NCBI GenBank assembly: GCA_964016105.1
Contig: CAXHEX010000004.1
Coordinates: forward strand, 62,001-126,000
Direction of reading: 5' to 3'
Source of the DNA: Ketobacter sp964016105
Lineage (GTDB): Bacteria; Pseudomonadota; Gammaproteobacteria; Pseudomonadales; Ketobacteraceae
DNA length: 64,000 nt
The stretch's first letter is position 1. Every line of letters begins with the position of its first letter. Below are positions 27,121 through 34,888 of the stretch, piece after piece. Made by a program: the position numbers and the translations under genes. The notes under the pieces were generated by a model. It did not search any database. It worked only from the letters and a program-made list of their open reading frames with translations, and had not been told where the DNA came from.

Positions 27121-27834
27121 ATGAATATGAAACTACGCCGATTATCAATTCCTTTTCTTCTGGCTTGCTCCGCCAGCGTGCCGGCATTGGCTGCGGATTT
27201 TGACGTGACCGTGGAGAATCTAACCCGAGGGGTGTACTTTACGCCTTTGGTTGTTGCGGCACACGCTGAAGATACAAGTCTATTTATGGCTGGTCAGGCT
27301 GCTTCTGCGAACCTGCAAGCCATGGCGGAAGGTGGCGATATTTCTGGCTTGGAGGCTGATCTCACTGCCATTGGCGCAACCCAATCCAATAATCCTGCTG
27401 GCGGTTTGTTGGCTCCCGGTGCAAGTGCTACCACCACACTGAACACCGACAGTGCCGCAGCAAATACTCAGTTGACTATTGCCGGAATGATGCTGCCCAC
27501 TAACGACGGTTTTGTTGCGGTTAATAGCCTAACCATTCCTACTACTGCTGGTGAATATACCTACTACCTTAACGCTTACGATGCCGGCACAGAAGCCAAC
27601 GACGAAATTCGTGGCAGTGGTGCAGCGGGTGAAGCAGGCTTTCCTGTGCCTCCACCCCTTGAAATGACGGTAGGTACAGGTGGCACAGGCCTCACAGCCA
27701 CTGCAGAAGGGTATGTTCATATTCATCGAGGTGTGTTGGGTGATACTGATAGTAGTGGCGGCCTAAGCGATATTAGTAGTACTGGCCATCGATGGTTAAA
27801 TCCCGTTGCAAAGCTAACCATCACGGTGCGCTAA
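27121..27834 (+). CDS. secreted spondin-domain protein
   Basis: 237 aa from the ATG that puts the signal peptide first (ends VPALAA); the frame is open further upstream. The rest is one spondin_N-like beta domain, seen in VTVENLTRGVYFTPLVVAAH, a GDISGLEADL segment and the late NAYDAGTEANDE block. Bacterial proteins of this group are secreted or envelope-bound and of unknown role. The gene is followed 10 bases later by a related lipoprotein gene, and the repeat array at 26986-27018 lies upstream. Confidence 0.82.
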   Translation: MNMKLRRLSIPFLLACSASVPALAADFDVTVENLTRGVYFTPLVVAAHAEDTSLFMAGQAASANLQAMAEGGDISGLEADLTAIGATQSNNPAGGLLAPGASATTTLNTDSAAANTQLTIAGMMLPTNDGFVAVNSLTIPTTAGEYTYYLNAYDAGTEANDEIRGSGAAGEAGFPVPPPLEMTVGTGGTGLTATAEGYVHIHRGVLGDTDSSGGLSDISSTGHRWLNPVAKLTITVR

Positions 27835-27844
27835 GGAGTTGATT

Positions 27845-28597
27845 ATGAATCATAGACGATCCCTGTTGATCACAACCACCTCCTTAATGGCGGCCGCTCT
27901 TCTCGCGGGGTGTGGTAGTGATTCCAATGACAATATTGGTGGTAGCAATGACAATATGAGCCCAGCGGTTGAAACCAGCCGGGAATATCAAGTCACGGTT
28001 ACTAACCTCACTGCGGCACAACCGTTTTCACCTTTGGCCGTAGTTGTCCATGATGCTGATTGGGCAGCTTATACAGTAGGTTCGCCCGCTTCGGTGCCGT
28101 TGGAGAGAATTGCAGAGTCCGGTGATAATGGGGACTTTCTAACGGAGGCTACGGATTCCGATGACGTATATACGGCGCAGTCGGGTACTGGCGTTCTATT
28201 GCCGGGTTTGAGCGAAACTATGGAGCTTGAAACCAATGATACAGGTGCCATTTATCTTTCAGTGGTTACGATGCTGGTAAATACCAACGACGCTATCACT
28301 GGCATGAATAAAATCGATATTGCGGATTTGGCTGTGGGTGAAACAATTAGTCACCATTTACGCAGTTATGATGCAGGCACTGAAGCCAATAGCGAAACTG
28401 CAGATACCATTCCCGGTCCTGCGGCAGCTGGTGGTTCTCAAGAGGGGTTTAATGCGGCCAGGGATGATCTGTTGGATCAAGTTTTGGTGCACCCTGGGGT
28501 AGTTACAAGTGACGATGGCTTAGTGAGCTCGACACTCACCCAAGTCAACCGTTGGGATAACCCGGTAGCACACCTGTTGATTGAGAGAATCAGATAG
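27845..28597 (+). CDS. spondin-domain lipoprotein
   Basis: 250 aa from the ATG 6 bases after AGGAG. The signal peptide ends in a lipobox (LAGC, Cys23), followed by a Ser/Asp/Asn-rich linker and a spondin_N-like domain similar to the preceding protein (VTVTNLTAAQPFSPLAVVVH, SYDAGTEANSE). So the pair offers one free and one lipid-anchored version of the same domain. They share an operon that ends at a strong terminator (28617-28648). The function is unknown; a role in surface adhesion or calcium-dependent binding would be an extrapolation from eukaryotic spondins. Confidence 0.82.
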   Translation: MNHRRSLLITTTSLMAAALLAGCGSDSNDNIGGSNDNMSPAVETSREYQVTVTNLTAAQPFSPLAVVVHDADWAAYTVGSPASVPLERIAESGDNGDFLTEATDSDDVYTAQSGTGVLLPGLSETMELETNDTGAIYLSVVTMLVNTNDAITGMNKIDIADLAVGETISHHLRSYDAGTEANSETADTIPGPAAAGGSQEGFNAARDDLLDQVLVHPGVVTSDDGLVSSTLTQVNRWDNPVAHLLIERIR

Positions 28598-28616
28598 GCC
28601 CTGTTGGTGGTGAAAC

Positions 28617-28648
28617 AAAGCGGCGTTTATGCGCCGCTTTTTTTGTTT
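28617..28648 (+). terminator. intrinsic terminator of the spondin operon
   Basis: AAAGCGGCG (28617-28625) and CGCCGCTTT (28632-28640) form a perfect 9-bp stem with a 6-base loop and a long T-run after it. It lies 20 bases after the stop codon. Confidence 0.92.
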
Positions 28649-28776
28649 TTATGTCACTGATGGTAGCTAAAACCCGCATCTTTGCATTTTGGTCATAAGT
28701 GTTATTCCTCTTCCTATATTTAATCCTGCTTTGCCAGGTTCTAACATCTTTCCCCGACTCTACTGTTTTGATTGGC

Positions 28777-28811
28777 ATGTGATAGCTACGTGATAAGGAC
28801 GTGATAACTCG
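28777..28811. promoter_or_regulatory. three 11-bp-phased GTGATA repeats upstream of nptA
   Basis: ATGTGATAGCT, ACGTGATAAGG and ACGTGATAACT follow each other without gaps, placing GTGATA at 28779, 28790 and 28801. The array lies about 50 bases before the nptA start codon and matches the array at 26990-27018 in motif and spacing. It is a likely operator for a multimeric activator or repressor. Confidence 0.65.
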
Positions 28812-28862
28812 TTGCTAATTTAAAAACTCACTCCCTTAACGCTGCTGACAGAGGTGACTGTA

Positions 28863-30029
28863 ATGCCTATTCCTAGTGATACATCAACTCCATTTGGGAT
28901 GTCCTTTACCCGATTCGGCTATGGTATGAAATGGTTTCAGGTAATGGGGTTGTTGTATTTGCTTCTGGTCTCGGTTTCCATGATAGGCGGTGGTTTTAAG
29001 CTAGCCACGGCAGACCAAGCCATGGAGCTATTTGCTTTCGCCAATAACCCCATTGCGGGCTTGGTGGTGGGTGTCCTCACCACCGCGCTATTACAGTCTT
29101 CGAGCACGGTTACCTCCATTATTGTTGGATTGGTGGCCGGTGGCTTACCTGTGGCTGTGGCCATACCCATGGTGATGGGAGCCAATATCGGCACCACCAT
29201 AACCAACACCATCGTTAGCTTAGGTCATATACGTCAGGGCGAGGCGTTTCGGCGGGCCTTTTCCGCTGCCACCATCCACGATATGTTCAATTTACTGAGT
29301 GTTGTTATTTTTCTCCCCTTGGAAATCACCTTTGGCTTACTGGAAAAAACCGCCGCATATCTTGCTGGTATGTTGGTGGGAGGAGAGTCCGTTGATCTAA
29401 AGAGTGTGAATTTTGTTAAGCCATTGGTGAATCCGGTTGTGGAGTGGACGCAAACCGGGCTTTCTCAAGCCGTGCCTGATAATTGGGTGGGTACTTTTAT
29501 GATTGTTTTGGGTGTGCTTTCGATCATTTTGGTTATTTCATCCATGGCTAAATTGCTGAAGTATCTAATGGTGGGAAAAGCGAAGAATCTTGTCCAGGGT
29601 GCCGTAGGTAAAGGTCCCACCTCAGGTATTGCTTCTGGAACGCTGATTACCTTACTGGTTCAATCCAGCTCAACAACAACCAGCTTGATTGTCCCGCTAG
29701 CGGGTTCTGGGGTGCTTTCTCTGCGCCAGGTTTACCCCTTTACCTTGGGGGCGAATGTGGGGACCTGTATTACAGCACTACTAGCCGCTATGGCCGTGGC
29801 AGGTGACAACGCGCTTTTGGCACTGCAAATAGCGCTTGTACACCTTTTCTATAATGTGCTTGCCGTCACCCTCATATATGGAATCCCTTTACTGCGCAAA
29901 GTTCCTATCCTGGCTGCCGAGGCGCTGGCAGACCGGACGGTTAATAACAAGTTCTACGGGGTGGCATATATGGTCGTCACCTTTTTTATATTGCCCACGC
30001 TGCTAATCATCATTACAGCGCCTATTTAG
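28863..30029 (+). CDS. Na+/phosphate symporter (PNaS family, NptA-like)
   Basis: 388 aa from the ATG after AGAGG (a GTG 9 bases earlier overlaps the ribosome site). It is hydrophobic, with two inverted family repeats. Each carries the QSSS motif: LLQSSSTVTSIIVG in the first half and LVQSSSTTTSLIVP in the second. Family members couple sodium to phosphate movement across the inner membrane. It begins the run of genes leading into the arsenosugar cluster, 43 bases before the sigma-factor gene and without a terminator. Phosphate and arsenate are close analogues, so a role in arsenate or phosphate balance is plausible. Confidence 0.88.
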   Translation: MPIPSDTSTPFGMSFTRFGYGMKWFQVMGLLYLLLVSVSMIGGGFKLATADQAMELFAFANNPIAGLVVGVLTTALLQSSSTVTSIIVGLVAGGLPVAVAIPMVMGANIGTTITNTIVSLGHIRQGEAFRRAFSAATIHDMFNLLSVVIFLPLEITFGLLEKTAAYLAGMLVGGESVDLKSVNFVKPLVNPVVEWTQTGLSQAVPDNWVGTFMIVLGVLSIILVISSMAKLLKYLMVGKAKNLVQGAVGKGPTSGIASGTLITLLVQSSSTTTSLIVPLAGSGVLSLRQVYPFTLGANVGTCITALLAAMAVAGDNALLALQIALVHLFYNVLAVTLIYGIPLLRKVPILAAEALADRTVNNKFYGVAYMVVTFFILPTLLIIITAPI

Positions 30030-30072
30030 AGTTTTATATACCAATAGTGATTAATTAATGACGAGGTGGAAT

Positions 30073-30714
30073 ATGAGTATGAGTAACGAAGTATCTACTG
30101 ATGTGATAGCACCGAGCACCAGAGAACTTGTTGATCCTGTGTTTATCAAGGAGATTCGGCCCAGGATGCTGGCTCTCGCTACTCTGCAACTAGCTGATGA
30201 GGCTCTTGCGGAAGATACGGTACAGGAAGCCCTGGTTGCCGCCATAAAAAACGCTGATTCTTTTAGTGGGCGATCTGCGCTTAAGACTTGGATCTTCGCA
30301 ATTTTAAAAAACAAGATCATTGATAGTTTGCGTAAAAGAAATCGGTCAGTAGAGACCAGTGTTACGTCCTGTGGTCTAGAGCAACACCAAGTGGATGAGC
30401 GTTTGAGTGATACCGCTGAGAATAAGAGCCATTTTTTACCTGATGACCAAGCTAGCGCCTGGACGCAGCCCATGAGTTCCATAAGAAGCGAACATTTTAT
30501 GCGGGTATTCGATACCTGCTTGAAAGGACTGTCAGAAAAACAGGCAAGATTAATTATGATGCGCGAATTTCTTGAGTTCGACAGTGCAGAAATTTGCTCG
30601 TCAATGGATATAAGTGTCAGCAACCTTCATGTGATGTTGCACCGTGCTCGTACAGGTTTGCGTGAATGCCTGGAATGTAATTGGGTTGATGAGCAGGCTG
30701 GATACAAACTGTGA
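30073..30714 (+). CDS. ECF-type RNA polymerase sigma factor without adjacent anti-sigma gene
   Basis: 213 aa from the ATG preceded by GAGGTGG. Region 2 is visible around 40-95 (AEDTVQEALVAAIKNADSF, then LKTWIFAILKNKIIDSLRKR), and region 4 with its helix-turn-helix lies near the C-terminus (LSEKQARLIMMREFLEFDSA, ISVSNLHVMLHRAR). The linker between them is longer than in most ECF factors. No anti-sigma gene is adjacent. The arsS gene overlaps or follows immediately, so the sigma factor may control the arsenosugar genes or respond to the same stress. Confidence 0.88.
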   Translation: MSMSNEVSTDVIAPSTRELVDPVFIKEIRPRMLALATLQLADEALAEDTVQEALVAAIKNADSFSGRSALKTWIFAILKNKIIDSLRKRNRSVETSVTSCGLEQHQVDERLSDTAENKSHFLPDDQASAWTQPMSSIRSEHFMRVFDTCLKGLSEKQARLIMMREFLEFDSAEICSSMDISVSNLHVMLHRARTGLRECLECNWVDEQAGYKL

Positions 30715-30737
30715 ACGTATTTTCTGGAGGCAATAAA

Positions 30738-31700
30738 GTGAATCACTCGTTGATAGAAACTATTGAAATTGGGCTCACTGATTTTCCCCCAGTGAAGCGC
30801 AGTGATCTCGATACCTTGCAAGTAAATCTGGGTTACAAATGTAATATGAGCTGCCAGCATTGTCATGTGAGTGCTGGTCCATACAGAAAAGAGATGATGA
30901 GTGCCAATACGGTGGATCTGATTTTCCCTGTGCTGAAAAAGCGTGGAATTAAAACCTTGGATCTAACCGGAGGAGCCCCTGAAATGCACGATCTATTTCG
31001 GGACATTGTGGTGCGGGCAACAGCAATGGGAGTTCACGTCATCGATCGTTGTAATTTAACCATTTTGTTTGAAGAAGGTTACTCAGATCTTGCACAGTTT
31101 CTTGCCAGTCATGGAGTGGAAGTGGTTGCCTCACTGCCCTGTTATTCCTCTGAAAATGTAGACAAACAAAGAGGTAAAGGTGTCTTTGATAAAAGTATAC
31201 TGGGTCTGCAAAAGCTCAATGCTTTAGGCTATGGAAAACCAGGGTCAGGTTTAAATCTCAATCTGGTGTACAACCCATTAGGTGCGTCGTTGCCACCCAG
31301 TCAAAGTGATTTAGAAGTAGTCTATAAGCGCGAACTAAAACATCACTTTGATATTCAATTTAATCAGCTTTATGCCTTAGCAAACATGCCGGTAAATCGC
31401 TTTAAATCCATTTTGGTGGCGAAAGAAAAATACCATGAATATATGTCGTTGCTAAAAACGAATTTTCATCAGGGAAATATGTCGAGTTTGATGTGTCGGT
31501 CTCTTGTGAGCGTGGATTGGCAGGGCAATCTGTACGATTGTGATTTTAATCAGCAGCTGGGTTTGCATCTGGGAGGTGAAAAAGTCAGTCATCTTCGTGA
31601 TCTGTTAACCAACAATATTAGCCAAGACCCCGTGAGTGTTGCCGATCATTGTTATGGCTGCACGGCGGGTCAAGGAAGTAGTTGTGGCGGCGCATTTTAG
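30738..31700 (+). CDS. arsS: arsenosugar biosynthesis radical SAM protein ArsS
   Basis: 320 aa from the GTG with a CTGGAGG ribosome site 7 bases upstream (the frame is open from GTG 30711, which overlaps the sigma gene stop). The [4Fe-4S] cluster motif CNMSCQHC (Cys35, 39, 42) is followed by a TIM-barrel-like sequence (LDLTGGAPEMH). The cysteine-rich end (CYGCTAGQGSSCGGAF) is the hallmark of the ArsS family. ArsS is thought to add the 5'-deoxyadenosyl group of SAM to dimethylarsenite on the way to arsenosugars. The arsM gene follows. Confidence 0.93.
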   Translation: MNHSLIETIEIGLTDFPPVKRSDLDTLQVNLGYKCNMSCQHCHVSAGPYRKEMMSANTVDLIFPVLKKRGIKTLDLTGGAPEMHDLFRDIVVRATAMGVHVIDRCNLTILFEEGYSDLAQFLASHGVEVVASLPCYSSENVDKQRGKGVFDKSILGLQKLNALGYGKPGSGLNLNLVYNPLGASLPPSQSDLEVVYKRELKHHFDIQFNQLYALANMPVNRFKSILVAKEKYHEYMSLLKTNFHQGNMSSLMCRSLVSVDWQGNLYDCDFNQQLGLHLGGEKVSHLRDLLTNNISQDPVSVADHCYGCTAGQGSSCGGAF

Positions 31701-31773
31701 TGAGCTTATTTTGTAATAAAAACCCAGTGGCAAAGACTAATTTAAAAACAGGAATTTGGTTGGAGATAACATC

Positions 31774-32814
31774 ATGCATAAAGTGGTTCAAGATTATTAT
31801 GGCAAGCAGCTGGAAAGCAGTAGTGACCTTAAGACCAGCGCCTGTTGTGATCCAAGCTCAGTGCCGAATTGGTTGAAGCCATTGCTTAGCAATATTCACC
31901 CTAAGGTGACCGAAAAATATTACGGTTGCGGTTTGGTGAGCCCGTCCGTGATGGAGGGTTGTAATGTCTTAGATTTGGGTTGTGGGTCCGGGCGTGATGT
32001 GTATCTCATATCCCAGCTGGTAGGTTCCCAGGGTGAAGTGGTCGGCGTAGACATGACTGATGAGCAGTTGGATGTGGCTAAGGAACACCAGTCTTGGCAT
32101 GGCAAACGGTTCGGGTTTGATAATGTCCGTTTTGTTAAGGGGTATATTGAAAAGCTCCATGAACTTGATTTAGAGCCCGGTTCATTTGACGTGGTAATTT
32201 CAAATTGCGTTATTAATCTCTCTACTGATAAACAAGCCGTGCTGGACTCTGTGCATCGCTTATTGAAACCAGGCGGAGAGTTCTATTTCTCGGATGTGTA
32301 CGCAAATCAGAGAATTCCCGCGAGTTTTCAGCAGCACCCTGTTCTCTATGGGGAATGTCTAAGCGGTGCGTTGTATTGGAATGACTTTTTAGCGCTGAGT
32401 AAAAAATCCGGTTTCTATGATCCCCGCTTGGTGGAGGATCGGCCCCTTGCAATAACTGACTCTGGGCTAGCGGAGTTGATTGGTCCAATTAAATTTCATT
32501 CTGCCACCTATCGGTTGTTTAAGTTGGCAGAGCTTGAACCAGATTGTGAAGACTACGGTCAGGCCGTTATCTATCGTGGAACCATCGAGAATAGCCCTCA
32601 CTTTTTTCATTTGGATAAACATCACTATATGGAAACTGGTCGAGTCTTTCCTGTCTGTGGAAACAGCTGGCGGATGCTGAAGAATACGCGGTTTGCAGAG
32701 CATTTCGAATTTATTGGTAATTTCCATAACCACTACGGTGTATTTGAAGGTTGTGGGTCTGGCTTACCTTTTGGTGATAGTCAGAGCGGCAGAGATCTGA
32801 ATTCTTGTTGTTAG
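31774..32814 (+). CDS. arsM: arsenite methyltransferase ArsM
   Basis: 346 aa from the ATG after TTGGAG. The SAM-binding motif VLDLGCGSGRD (65-75) and the VDM segment near 92 mark a class I methyltransferase. Conserved arsenic-binding cysteines are in place: Cys52 (YYGCG), Cys145 (SNCVINLS) and Cys195 (ECLSGALYW), with an upstream Cys24-Cys25 pair. ArsM methylates arsenite stepwise, supplying the dimethyl arsenic substrate for ArsS. The C-terminal part ends in a CysCys. It is read in the same direction as arsS, 73 bases after it. Confidence 0.92.
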   Translation: MHKVVQDYYGKQLESSSDLKTSACCDPSSVPNWLKPLLSNIHPKVTEKYYGCGLVSPSVMEGCNVLDLGCGSGRDVYLISQLVGSQGEVVGVDMTDEQLDVAKEHQSWHGKRFGFDNVRFVKGYIEKLHELDLEPGSFDVVISNCVINLSTDKQAVLDSVHRLLKPGGEFYFSDVYANQRIPASFQQHPVLYGECLSGALYWNDFLALSKKSGFYDPRLVEDRPLAITDSGLAELIGPIKFHSATYRLFKLAELEPDCEDYGQAVIYRGTIENSPHFFHLDKHHYMETGRVFPVCGNSWRMLKNTRFAEHFEFIGNFHNHYGVFEGCGSGLPFGDSQSGRDLNSCC

Positions 32815-32903
32815 GTTTAGCGAATTTTAAGCCTGGTGATTCCGCCGTGTACTTTAACTAACGCACTTTAATTCAATCATTTTAACCAGAAGGTTTTAAA
32901 ACA

Positions 32904-33671
32904 TTGAAGCGAGACACTGTAGTCAGCGTGATTATACCCGCACATAACGAAGCGGAGTGCATCGGTCAGGTGGTAGACGATTTGAAGGCCTTTGCGCTTC
33001 ACTCGGATTTAGACGTGGGGTGGGAGATTCTGGTGGTGGACAATGGATCCACGGACACTACCAGCCAGGTTGCCTGTGATCATGGTGCTGTGGTGATTGC
33101 AGAGCCCAGGTTGGGCTACGGCCAAGCATGTTGGCGAGGTATAGAGGAATGCCTAGGTGACATATTGCTGTTTGTTGATGGTGATGGCGCAGTGGATGTG
33201 TTGGACATTAAGTCAGTTTTGTATGAGTTAACTCAGGGGGCTGACTTAGTAATCGGCGTTCGCAGCTGGGCTGAACCAGGCTCAATGACTTTGGCCCAGA
33301 GAGCTGGGAATTGGCTGGCGTGTTTTTTAATTCGAGCCCTGTGGGGTTACCCCGTTCGTGATTTAGGGCCACTGCGGGCAATCCACAAAGAAACGCTACA
33401 GCAACTGAACATGTTCGATCGTGACTACGGTTGGACCATTGAAATGCAACTGAATGCCTATAGCCGTGGCTTATGCGTTGTCGATGTGCCAGTGCACTGG
33501 CTATCACGTATAAGCGGGCAATCAAAAATTGGAGGCACGCTGAAAGGTGTTTTCCTGGCCGGCAGGGACATTATAGGCACGATTTTTAAACTCTGGTGGC
33601 GCCAGCATAGAAATGCCAGCCTAAGCCGCCATTCGAAATTAAGTTCACAACCCATTAGTAAGGAGATTTAA
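32904..33671 (+). CDS. family 2 glycosyltransferase (polyprenyl-phosphate-sugar synthase type)
   Basis: 255 aa. The start is TTG with AGAAGG about 10 bases upstream; no better start is visible. GT-A features include SVIIPAHNEAECIG, VDNGSTDTT and the DGD metal site (FVDGDGAVD). The C-terminal GWTIEMQLNAYSRG and GTLKG segments resemble dolichyl/polyprenyl-phosphate sugar transferases. Arsenosugar clusters of other bacteria also carry family 2 transferases, so it may glycosylate the arsenic intermediate or make a lipid-linked sugar for the GT-C enzyme at 34889-36259. Confidence 0.85.
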   Translation: MKRDTVVSVIIPAHNEAECIGQVVDDLKAFALHSDLDVGWEILVVDNGSTDTTSQVACDHGAVVIAEPRLGYGQACWRGIEECLGDILLFVDGDGAVDVLDIKSVLYELTQGADLVIGVRSWAEPGSMTLAQRAGNWLACFLIRALWGYPVRDLGPLRAIHKETLQQLNMFDRDYGWTIEMQLNAYSRGLCVVDVPVHWLSRISGQSKIGGTLKGVFLAGRDIIGTIFKLWWRQHRNASLSRHSKLSSQPISKEI

Positions 33672-33673
33672 CC

Positions 33674-33976
33674 ATGCAAACACTTTTGAAACCCACATTG
33701 CTCGCTTGTGTATTAACGGCGAGTGCCTTTTCTTCTTTGGCTCAAGCTTCCGGCTCATCCGCAGTGGGCAGCGCTAAGACTGGAGACAGTGCTATTTACG
33801 GCCATGGCAAGCGTGTCTTTGCCGTAAAGGTGGCCTGTGACAGTTGTTCAATGCCTGGGCTGAAGCTAAACAAGGGTAACGCTGAAGAGTTGCTACAAAA
33901 AATTCCGGAAATTAAGTTGTCATCGGAAGATGCGCAGGCGCTGAGTTTCTACCTGAAGCGTCGCTACAAACTCTAG
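33674..33976 (+). CDS. small periplasmic CxxC protein resembling a heme-less cytochrome c
   Basis: 100 aa. The signal peptide ends LAQAS (about residue 25). The mature part has GKRVFAVKVACDSCSM with Cys55-x-x-Cys58 followed by Ser59, then a helical end LSSEDAQALSFYLKRRY that strongly resembles the last helix of small c-type cytochromes. The heme-ligand His after the second Cys is missing, so it is unlikely to carry covalent heme. The two cysteines could bind a metal or arsenic, or act in thiol chemistry. It starts 2 bases after the GT2 stop codon. Confidence 0.6.
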   Translation: MQTLLKPTLLACVLTASAFSSLAQASGSSAVGSAKTGDSAIYGHGKRVFAVKVACDSCSMPGLKLNKGNAEELLQKIPEIKLSSEDAQALSFYLKRRYKL

Positions 33977-34022
33977 CTGGCGATTCACTATTGCTTAAAG
34001 ACTGATAAGAAGGATGAATACA

Positions 34023-34874
34023 ATGTATAAACAAGTTTTACTTGTGCCAACTCTGCTTTCTATTGCCAGCGTAGGGTTTGCAGAAAATACTTCTCCCTGG
34101 CTTCCCATACCCGGCCAGTTGTCGCTGACGCTTAACGTAACGGATCAAACCGGAGATAACGCTTATATCGGCGACGACGAGATCAAAGCCGATACTATTA
34201 CCGGCGGAGCAGCCAATAGTTTTGACCGTACAGACACTTCGGTATTGTTGCAATATGGTGTTAGTGACAATTTGGCCGTAGATGCTCTTTTAGGCTATGG
34301 CGAATCCGAGGCCGGTACAGCGGATGAGGATGCGGGGTTTACCGACGCTATTCTGGGTGTGAGTTGGCGGGTAGTGGATGAGTTCCTAACTGTGAATAAA
34401 TTGCCTACGGTTACACTGCGAGGCGCCGTTATATTCGCGGGGGATTACGATGGCAATCGGTTGGCGGGCCTGGGCAAAGGTGAGAACGGGTTTCAGGCAT
34501 CCGTGGTAGTAGGTAAGCAATTTACGGAGAAGTTCAGCGCCAGTGCCGAACTTGGATACGAAGAGCGCGGTGGTGATGTTCCCGAAGCAACCTACTATAG
34601 CTTGATCGGTCACTATCAACCCCGCAGTGACATAGGCTTGAGTCTTGGCTATTCCAGTAAAGAATATGATAGTGATTTGGATATTGGAGGCCCTGGATTT
34701 AACCCCAGCCGGTTCCAGGAAGTGAATGAAGAAAGGGAAGTTGCCACGTTCAACATTGGTTGGGCTGTTGCCGCCAAACACGGTGTGGCTCTTTCCTATG
34801 CTACTTTGCTTGATGGTCGTAACACCGTGGCCGATGATGACATTGTCGCCCTCACATACACCTTTACTCCTTAG
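34023..34874 (+). CDS. outer-membrane beta-barrel protein (unknown cargo)
   Basis: 283 aa from the second ATG (34023), since AGAAGG lies only 2 bases from the first (34014). The signal peptide ends VGFA. The mature part alternates hydrophobic and polar residues, with many Gly and aromatic turns (SVLLQYGVSDNLAVDALLGY, FSASAELGYEERG, NIGWAVAAKHGVALSYATL), and ends VALTYTFTP, like 10- to 12-strand outer-membrane barrels. It sits inside the arsenosugar/glycosyltransferase run, so it may export or place the product at the cell surface. That is inference. Confidence 0.7.
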   Translation: MYKQVLLVPTLLSIASVGFAENTSPWLPIPGQLSLTLNVTDQTGDNAYIGDDEIKADTITGGAANSFDRTDTSVLLQYGVSDNLAVDALLGYGESEAGTADEDAGFTDAILGVSWRVVDEFLTVNKLPTVTLRGAVIFAGDYDGNRLAGLGKGENGFQASVVVGKQFTEKFSASAELGYEERGGDVPEATYYSLIGHYQPRSDIGLSLGYSSKEYDSDLDIGGPGFNPSRFQEVNEEREVATFNIGWAVAAKHGVALSYATLLDGRNTVADDDIVALTYTFTP

Positions 34875-34888
34875 ACCGGGTTTGACCG

